Source of the DNA: RPQJ01 sp041910015
GTDB taxonomy: Bacteria > Pseudomonadota > Gammaproteobacteria > Steroidobacterales > Steroidobacteraceae
NCBI GenBank assembly: GCA_041910015.1
Contig: JAYRRR010000024.1
Coordinates: forward strand, 1-26,916
Direction of reading: 5' to 3'
Length of the DNA stretch: 26,916 nt
The notes under the pieces are model-generated. The model searched no databases and was not told the DNA's origin. It saw nothing but the letters and a program-made list of their open reading frames with translations. Numbering within the stretch: position 1 is the first letter of the stretch; each line of letters opens with the position of its first letter. The position numbers were made by a program, and so were the translations under genes. Of this stretch, positions 15,926-21,826 are shown in pieces.

Positions 15926-18286
15926 ATGACTCGCCACGCACGTCCTGCCAAGCCGCCCGTCCCGTCGGTCGCTCCCAGGCGCCGCTGGCGGCCGGCACTG
16001 GTCGTCGCTGCCCTGCTTGTGTTCGCTGCCGCCACCTGCTGGTGGTTCGATCGTGGCCGGGACGCCGCGCCCGGCGACACCGCTGCAGCTACCGCTCCGG
16101 CGAGCCATGTCGGCAGCGAGCGGTGCGCCGGCTGCCACGAAGCGGAGGCCAAGGCCTGGCGCAGCTCGCAGCATGCGCGGGCGATGCAGCACGCGGGCGA
16201 CCAGACCGTGCTCGGCCGGTTCGACGGCGCGACATTCGAGTACGCGGGCGTGACCTCGAAGTTCTTCAGACGCGACGGCCGATACGTCGTGCGCACCGAC
16301 GCGCCCGACGGCCAACTCGTCGACTACGAGGTGAAGTACACCTTCGGCCTGTATCCGCTGCAGCAGTACCTCGTCGAGCTGCCCGGTGGTCGCCTCCAGG
16401 CGCTGTCGATCGCATGGGACGCGCGGGCGGCGGCGGACGGCGGCCAGCGCTGGTTCCATCTCTACCCCGACGAGCGCATCGACCATCGCGACGAGCTGCA
16501 CTGGACGCGACGGCTCCAGAACTGGAACTTCATGTGCGCGGACTGTCATTCGACGCGCGTCGCAAAGCACTTCGATGCCGCGACGGACAGCTACGCGACG
16601 ACCTATGCCGAAATCGCGGTGGGCTGCGAGGCGTGTCACGGCCCGGGGTCGTCGCACGTCGAATGGGCGCGCGCGCCGACCGCCGATGCAGGCAAGGGCC
16701 TCACGGTGCAGCTGGACGAGCGACGGGGCATCGCGTGGCAGCGCGTCCCGACGACGGCCCAGCCCCGACGCAGCGTGCCGCGCTCCTCCGAGCGCGAGAT
16801 CGAGGTCTGCGCCCAGTGTCATGCGCGGCGCTCGCAGATCGCAGAGGGCTACCGTCCCGGCCAGCCTTTCATGGATCACTACCTGCCGTCGCTGGTGATG
16901 CCCACGCTGTATTTCGCCGACGGTCAGCAGCGCGACGAAGTCTTCGTCTGGGGATCGTGGCTGCAGAGCCGCATGCACGCGGCGGGCGTGACGTGCAGTG
17001 ACTGCCACGACCCGCACACGCAGAAGCTGCGCGCGCCGGGCAACGCCGTCTGTGCACAATGCCACGACCCGGCGACGTACGACGTCGGGACGCATCACCG
17101 GCATCCGGTGGCTTCACCCGGCGCGCAATGCGTCGCTTGTCACATGCGGCGCGAGACCTACATGGTCGTCGATCCGCGCCGCGACCACAGCATGCGCGTG
17201 CCGCGCCCCGACCAGACCGTCGCGCTCGGCGTCCCGAACGCCTGCAGCGACTGTCATCGCGAAGCCGACGCGAAGTGGGCCGCGGCACAGGTGCGGTCCT
17301 GGCTCGGTCGCGATGCGCGCGGCATCGAGACGTTCGCCGCGGCGTTTCATGACGCCGAACGTGGCGAGCCGCGCGCGATCGCGGCCCTCGGCGACATCGC
17401 GCGCGACCCGCAGCAGCCGGCGATCGTGCGCGCCTCCGCGGTCGAACGACGCGCGCTCGCCGGCCGTTACGATGCGGCGCTCGTGATGCAGGCGAGCCAG
17501 GACGCGAGCGCACTCGTGCGTCTCGGCGCGACGCGGCTCGCGGAACTCGCGCCGCCGGCCGAGCGGCGTGCGTTGACTCCGCTGCTGGGCGATCCCGTGC
17601 GTGCCGTGCGGATCGAGGCCGCGCGCGTCATGGCGCCGGCCGCCGCAGGGCTGGACGAGGCGGCACGGGGTCTGTGGCAGCGGGCCGCGGATGAGTACGT
17701 CGCCACGTTGCGGTACACCGCAGACCGGCCCGAGTCGCTCGTGGCGCTCGGCACGTTCCACGCCGCGGTCGGGCGCGGCACCGAAGCGAAGCAGGCGTTC
17801 GAGGCGGCGATCCGGCTCGATCCGCAGTACGAACCGGCCTATGTCAATTCAGCGGATGCGTTGCGGGCCGCCGGTGACGACACGGCCGCCGCGGCGATGC
17901 TGCGACGGGGGATCGAGGCGATGCCGCGCGGCGCCTCGCTGCACCACGCGCTCGGTCTTGCACTGGTCCGGATCGGGAAGAGCGCGAGCGCGGTCGATTC
18001 GTTGCGGCGCGCCGTGGAACTTGCCCCCGACGTGCCGCGATACACCTACGTCTACGCGGTGGCGCTGCATTCGACCGGGCGGCCCGCCGACGCGATTACC
18101 ATGCTCGCGCATGCCGCCGGGCGCTGGCCGTACGACCGCGACGTTCTGTTCGCGCTCGCTTCGTTCGAATTGCAGGCCGGACGCCATGAGGCGGCGCGCA
18201 CGACGATTGCGCGCATGATGGAGCGCTTTCCGGACGATGCGGAGGTTCAGGCGCTCGCGGGGCAACTGCCTGCTGGCCGTCGGTGA
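15926..18286 (+). CDS. Octaheme c-type cytochrome with C-terminal TPR domain
   Basis: This 786-residue protein is anchored by one membrane segment (about 23-41) and otherwise periplasmic. It carries eight CxxCH haem c motifs beginning at Cys67, 204, 234, 295, 357, 376, 402 and 440. After the haem region comes a stretch with HEAT-like repeats (about 465-575, including PVRAVRIEAARVMAPAA). Tetratricopeptide repeats follow (about 585-780, for example LGTFHAAVGRGTEAKQAFEAAIRLDPQYEPAY). The haem part resembles multihaem cytochromes of the c554/hydroxylamine-oxidoreductase type, but the TPR tail sets it apart, and neither electron partner nor substrate is known. It lies 28 bases after the alkylsulfatase. 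Its stop overlaps the next start as GTGA. Cytochrome c maturation genes are not in the window. Confidence 0.9.
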   Translation: MTRHARPAKPPVPSVAPRRRWRPALVVAALLVFAAATCWWFDRGRDAAPGDTAAATAPASHVGSERCAGCHEAEAKAWRSSQHARAMQHAGDQTVLGRFDGATFEYAGVTSKFFRRDGRYVVRTDAPDGQLVDYEVKYTFGLYPLQQYLVELPGGRLQALSIAWDARAAADGGQRWFHLYPDERIDHRDELHWTRRLQNWNFMCADCHSTRVAKHFDAATDSYATTYAEIAVGCEACHGPGSSHVEWARAPTADAGKGLTVQLDERRGIAWQRVPTTAQPRRSVPRSSEREIEVCAQCHARRSQIAEGYRPGQPFMDHYLPSLVMPTLYFADGQQRDEVFVWGSWLQSRMHAAGVTCSDCHDPHTQKLRAPGNAVCAQCHDPATYDVGTHHRHPVASPGAQCVACHMRRETYMVVDPRRDHSMRVPRPDQTVALGVPNACSDCHREADAKWAAAQVRSWLGRDARGIETFAAAFHDAERGEPRAIAALGDIARDPQQPAIVRASAVERRALAGRYDAALVMQASQDASALVRLGATRLAELAPPAERRALTPLLGDPVRAVRIEAARVMAPAAAGLDEAARGLWQRAADEYVATLRYTADRPESLVALGTFHAAVGRGTEAKQAFEAAIRLDPQYEPAYVNSADALRAAGDDTAAAAMLRRGIEAMPRGASLHHALGLALVRIGKSASAVDSLRRAVELAPDVPRYTYVYAVALHSTGRPADAITMLAHAAGRWPYDRDVLFALASFELQAGRHEAARTTIARMMERFPDDAEVQALAGQLPAGRR

Positions 18287-19473
18287 GCGTCCCCATGCGT
18301 CTGGTCGCGACCTGCCCCGAGGAGACCAGCCCGGCGCTGGCCGCCGAGCTGGCGGAACTCGGTGCCACGGACATGCGGCCCGCGTTCCGCGCGATCGAGT
18401 TCGAGGCCGGGCCCGCCCTGTTCTATGAACTGCACCTGCGTCTGCGCACCGCGAGCCGCCTGCTGCGGGTGATCCGGCAGGTGCCCGCCCATTCGCCGCC
18501 GATGCTGCGTTCGCAGGTCCGCCGGATCCGCTGGGCGGAACTGTTCGATGCACAGCATGCCTTCGCCGTCGAATGCGCCGGTCTCGACGCCGGCGGCGCG
18601 ATCCCGCCGAAGCAGCTCATCACCCAGGTGCGCGAAGGCATCCGCGAGGCTTTCGACGCCGCCGGTGCCGGGAAGCCGCGGATCGACACCGGGGATCCGA
18701 AGGTCATCGTGGTCGCGCATCTGGCGCGGGGTCGCTGCACCTTGAGCTTCGACACCACGGGCAAGTCGTTGCACAAGCGCGGCTATCGCGAATCGGGACA
18801 TCCCGCGCCGCTCAAGGAAACGCTCGCAGCGGCGATCCTGCGGTTCGCCGGCTACGATGGCACCCGGCCGTTTCTCGACCCGATGTGCGGCAGCGGCACG
18901 CTCGCCATCGAGGCGGCGATGATCGCGGTGAACAAGGCGCCGCAGATCCATCGCCGCCGGGGCGAGTTCGCCTTCGAATGGCTGCGCGGGTTCGACCGCG
19001 CGCTCTGGCGCGAGACGCAGGACCGCGTGCGACTCGCCAAGCTCGATGCGCCGCCGGCGCCGGTCGTCGCTTCCGACATCGGTGACGCTTACGTCGCGAT
19101 GGCGCGTCGCAATGCACTGCGCGCCAGGGTCGAGAAGTACATCGGCTTCTCGACCGCGCGCGTGCAGGACGTGCAGCCGCCGGGCGAGCATGGGGTGCTG
19201 GTGACGAACCTGCCGTACGGCGACCGCATCGGCGGCGACGACACGCAGCTCGGCCGGCTCTACGAGGAATTCGGCGACGTGCTCAAGCAGCGTTTCGGCG
19301 GCTGGACCGCGGCGGTCCTCGCGGCGGACGCCTCGCCCCACCGGGCGATCGGCCTGAAACCCGGCCGCTCCATCCCGCTCATGAACGGCAGCATTCCGTG
19401 CCGGCTGCTGACGTTCGAGCTGTATGCCGGCAGCCGCCGCCGGTCACGCACGCTCGCGACGACGGAGGCCTGA
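18283..19473 (+). CDS. THUMP-domain class I rRNA methyltransferase (RlmL N-terminal-like)
   Basis: This 396-residue cytoplasmic RNA methyltransferase probably makes N2-methylguanosine in 23S rRNA, like the N-terminal half of RlmL or the stand-alone YpsC-type proteins. The N-terminal region (LVATCPEETSPALAAELAELGA) and THUMP domain (about 45-155) bind RNA. The methyltransferase domain has SAM motif I DPMCGSGTLAIEAA (from Asp199), the acidic loop ASDIGDAYVAMARRNA, and the catalytic NLPYGDRIG (Asn309-Leu-Pro-Tyr-Gly313, an NPPY variant). Lacking the second RlmK domain is normal for the single-domain family. The GTG at 18283 overlaps the cytochrome stop; ATG 18295 is an alternative. Its position after the cytochrome seems positional rather than functional. 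Confidence 0.92.
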   Translation: MSVPMRLVATCPEETSPALAAELAELGATDMRPAFRAIEFEAGPALFYELHLRLRTASRLLRVIRQVPAHSPPMLRSQVRRIRWAELFDAQHAFAVECAGLDAGGAIPPKQLITQVREGIREAFDAAGAGKPRIDTGDPKVIVVAHLARGRCTLSFDTTGKSLHKRGYRESGHPAPLKETLAAAILRFAGYDGTRPFLDPMCGSGTLAIEAAMIAVNKAPQIHRRRGEFAFEWLRGFDRALWRETQDRVRLAKLDAPPAPVVASDIGDAYVAMARRNALRARVEKYIGFSTARVQDVQPPGEHGVLVTNLPYGDRIGGDDTQLGRLYEEFGDVLKQRFGGWTAAVLAADASPHRAIGLKPGRSIPLMNGSIPCRLLTFELYAGSRRRSRTLATTEA

Positions 19474-19524
19474 ACCCGCCGTTTCGGAGCGCGGGGCGTT
19501 CGCGGACGGGACGGACGCCGCGCG

Positions 19525-20796
19525 TCAGTGCGTCGCGACCCGCCGCAGGCCGAGCCAGGCGACCAGCGACACGAGCCCCGCCACCGACAGGTACGCGCCG
19601 ACGGCGAACAGCCCGTACTTCGTCGCGAGCCAGGTCGCCAGATAAGGCGCGAGCGATGCGCCCAGGATGCCCGCGGCATTGAACGCGAGCGACGTGCCGG
19701 TGTAGCGGACCGCGGTCGGGAACAGCTCGCCGAGAGCGCTGCCGAGCGGACCGTAGGTGAACCCCATGACGCCGAGACCGAAGGCGAGACACAGCACGAC
19801 CGCCCACGGTGTGCCGCCGCCGAACAGCGGCGCGAACAGCAGGCCGAACGCCACGATGGCAAGCTGCGCATACAGCAGGATGGAGCGCGCGCTCGAGCGG
19901 TCGGCGTAGACGGCCGAGAGCGGGATCGTCACGGCGAAGAACAGCACGCCGATCATCTGCAGTTGCAGGAACCCGGTGCGCGTGAAGCCGAGTGCCGTCG
20001 TGCCCCAGCTCAGCGCGAACACGGTCATCAGGTAGAACTGCACGAACGTCGCCGTCGCGGCGAACATGCCCAGCACCAGCGCGCGCGGATGATGGCGGAA
20101 CACCTCGACCATCGGGATGCGCACGCGCTCGTTGCGGGCCACGGCCCGCGCGAAGTCCGGCGTCTCGGCGAGCCGCAGGCGGACGTAGAGCCCGACAAAC
20201 ACCAGCAGCGCGCTCGCGAGGAACGGGATGCGCCATCCCCAGGCGAGGAACTGCGTGTCGTCGAGCCACGCGCTCAGCAGCAGGAACACGCCCGTGGAGC
20301 AGACGAAGCCCAGGGGCGCGCCGAGCTGCGGGAACATGCCGAACCACGCCCGCTTGCCCGGCGGCGCGTTCTCGACGGCGAGCAGCACGGCGCCGCCCCA
20401 TTCGCCGCCGAGCCCGAGACCCTGGCCGAGCCGGCACAGCGCGAGCAGCAGCGGCGCCGCGAGCCCGATCGACGCATAGGTCGGCAGCAGGCCGATCAGC
20501 ACGGTCGACAGGCCCATCGTGAGCAGCGCCGCGACGAGCGTCGCCTTGCGCCCGATGCGATCACCGAAGTGTCCGAACAGGGCCGAGCCGACCGGCCGCG
20601 CGAAGAACGCCAGCGCGAACGTCGCGAACGACTGCAGCATCGCGAGCGTCGGGTTGCCCGCGGGGAAGAACTGCTTCGGAAAGACCAGCACCGCCGCGGT
20701 GGCGTAGATGTAGAAGTCGAAGAACTCGATCGTGGTGCCGATGAGGCTCGCGAAGAGCACCCTTCGGGCCGGATTCGCGGATGGTGGCATGGTCAT
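19525..20796 (-). CDS. MFS transporter, metabolite:H+ symporter (MHS) family
   Basis: This 423-residue transporter has 12 predicted membrane helices. It carries the MHS-subfamily hallmarks: GTTIEFFDFYIYATAAVLVFPKQFFP at the first helix, ARPVGSALFGHFGDRIGRKATLV (loop 2-3 motif), GLGLGGEWGGAVLLAVENAP and WGWRIPFLASALLVFVGLYVRLRLAETPDF. MHS members import organic acids, betaines or shikimate with protons; the exact substrate cannot be assigned. It starts 15 bases after the deacetylase stop and so is probably co-transcribed with it. It is convergent with the methyltransferase gene, with 51 bases between the stops and no clear terminator. Confidence 0.93.
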   Translation of the reverse strand: MTMPPSANPARRVLFASLIGTTIEFFDFYIYATAAVLVFPKQFFPAGNPTLAMLQSFATFALAFFARPVGSALFGHFGDRIGRKATLVAALLTMGLSTVLIGLLPTYASIGLAAPLLLALCRLGQGLGLGGEWGGAVLLAVENAPPGKRAWFGMFPQLGAPLGFVCSTGVFLLLSAWLDDTQFLAWGWRIPFLASALLVFVGLYVRLRLAETPDFARAVARNERVRIPMVEVFRHHPRALVLGMFAATATFVQFYLMTVFALSWGTTALGFTRTGFLQLQMIGVLFFAVTIPLSAVYADRSSARSILLYAQLAIVAFGLLFAPLFGGGTPWAVVLCLAFGLGVMGFTYGPLGSALGELFPTAVRYTGTSLAFNAAGILGASLAPYLATWLATKYGLFAVGAYLSVAGLVSLVAWLGLRRVATH

Positions 20797-20811
20797 GCGC
20801 GGCGAGTGTTC

Positions 20812-21735
20812 TCAGCTCATGACGAGTCGTTCGACGTGCTTTGCGGCGCTCGCGGCGAGCGCAGGCAGGTCGTAGCCGCCCTCGAGCGTCGAGACGATGC
20901 GGCCTCGGGCGTGACGCTGCGCGATCGTGCAGGCGACGTCGGTCACCCAGCCGTAGTCGGCCGTCGAGAGCCTGAGTCCCGCCATGTCGTCGTCGGCGTG
21001 CCCGTCGAAACCCGCCGAGATCAACAGGAGCTGCGGCGCGAACGCCTCGAGTTCCGGCAGCCAGTGCCCGGTCACCGCGTGGCGGAAGGCTTCGCTGCCG
21101 CTGCCGGGCGGCAACGGGCAATTGACGATGTGTCCGGGCACCGTTGGCGGGTTCATGGCCGGCCAGAGCGGATACTGGTAGGACGAGCACAGCAGCACGC
21201 GCACGTCGTGGCGGAAGATGTCCTCGGTGCCGTTGCCGAGGTGCACGTCGAAGTCCAGGATCGCGAGGCGCTCGAGGCCGTGATGCTCGAGCGCGTGCCG
21301 CGCGGCGATGGCCACGTTGTTGAAGAAGCAGAAGCCCATCGCGGTGGCGCGCTCCGCGTGATGGCCCGGCGGGCGCACATTGCAGAATGCGCGGGTCGCC
21401 TCGCCGCTCAGCACCATGTCGGTGGCGAGAACGTTCGCGCCCGCGGCCCGCAGCGCGGCTTCGAACGTGTCGGGGCACATCCACGTGTCCGGATCGACGT
21501 GCGCGAGCCCGGCCGACGGCGACAGGTCGGCGAGCTTCTCGACGTACTCGAGCGGATGGACGCGCACGAGCTGCTCGACGCTGGCCCGCGGCGCCTCGCG
21601 GTGCAGCAGCAGTTCGTGCAGGCCGCGCACGTGCAGTTCGTCCTCGATTGCACCGAGGCGCGCCGGCTGCTCCGGGTGGTCGTCCCCCATGCGGTGCAGC
21701 CGGCAGTGTGGATGCGTGATGAAGGCGACGGCCAT
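20812..21735 (-). CDS. Histone deacetylase (class II-like) family amidohydrolase
   Basis: This 307-residue zinc amidohydrolase belongs to the HDAC/AcuC/acetylpolyamine amidohydrolase superfamily. The opening HPHCRLHRMGDDHPEQPARL is typical. The active site contains tandem His125-His126 in RPPGHHAERATAMGFCFFNN, zinc ligands Asp163 and His165 in ILDFDVHLGNGTEDIF and Asp244 in SAGFDGHADD, and a late Gly-Gly-Tyr (LEGGYDL) that supplies the transition-state tyrosine. It would deacetylate lysines on proteins or acetylated polyamines. The ATG at 21735 has a GGGAG site and is preferred over a 53-residue upstream extension without family similarity. It is divergent from a Pat-like acetyltransferase gene (91 bases between starts), which favours protein deacetylation, and is followed by an MFS gene. 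Confidence 0.93.
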   Translation of the reverse strand: MAVAFITHPHCRLHRMGDDHPEQPARLGAIEDELHVRGLHELLLHREAPRASVEQLVRVHPLEYVEKLADLSPSAGLAHVDPDTWMCPDTFEAALRAAGANVLATDMVLSGEATRAFCNVRPPGHHAERATAMGFCFFNNVAIAARHALEHHGLERLAILDFDVHLGNGTEDIFRHDVRVLLCSSYQYPLWPAMNPPTVPGHIVNCPLPPGSGSEAFRHAVTGHWLPELEAFAPQLLLISAGFDGHADDDMAGLRLSTADYGWVTDVACTIAQRHARGRIVSTLEGGYDLPALAASAAKHVERLVMS

Positions 21736-21747
21736 CGGCGGCTCCCG

Positions 21748-21763
21748 TTGCGGCCAGCCGCAA
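21748..21763. promoter_or_regulatory. Perfect 16-base palindrome in the divergent deacetylase/Pat region
   Basis: TTGCGGCCAGCCGCAA has perfect 7-base inverted arms around a CA (TG on the other strand) centre. It lies 13 bases upstream of the deacetylase start and 63 upstream of the Pat-like start. It could be an operator or, in the deacetylase mRNA, a hairpin just before its ribosome-binding site. It does not match a regulator motif I recognise. Confidence 0.45.
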
Positions 21764-21789
21764 TGATCACCCGTTCGCGACGATAGCAT

Positions 21790-21820
21790 TTGCCTCGCGC
21801 CGCGGACCACCCGGTACAAT
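21790..21820 (+). promoter_or_regulatory. Candidate promoter of the Pat-like gene, giving a leaderless mRNA
   Basis: TACAAT (21815-21820, five of six to the -10 consensus) ends 6 bases before the ATG at 21827. TTGCCT (21790-21795) could be the -35 with a slightly long 19-base spacer. A start site 7 bases after the -10 would fall on the A of the ATG, so the transcript would be leaderless. No Shine-Dalgarno sequence precedes the ATG, which agrees. Confidence 0.45.
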
Positions 21821-21826
21821 TCCGCA

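Noticed and set aside
13921..16296. 791-codon minus-strand open frame antisense to the alkylsulfatase
   Set aside because: It has Arg/His/Val-rich low-complexity composition with no recognisable domain, and mirrors the codon bias of a well-supported gene on the other strand. Long antisense frames are expected at this GC content.
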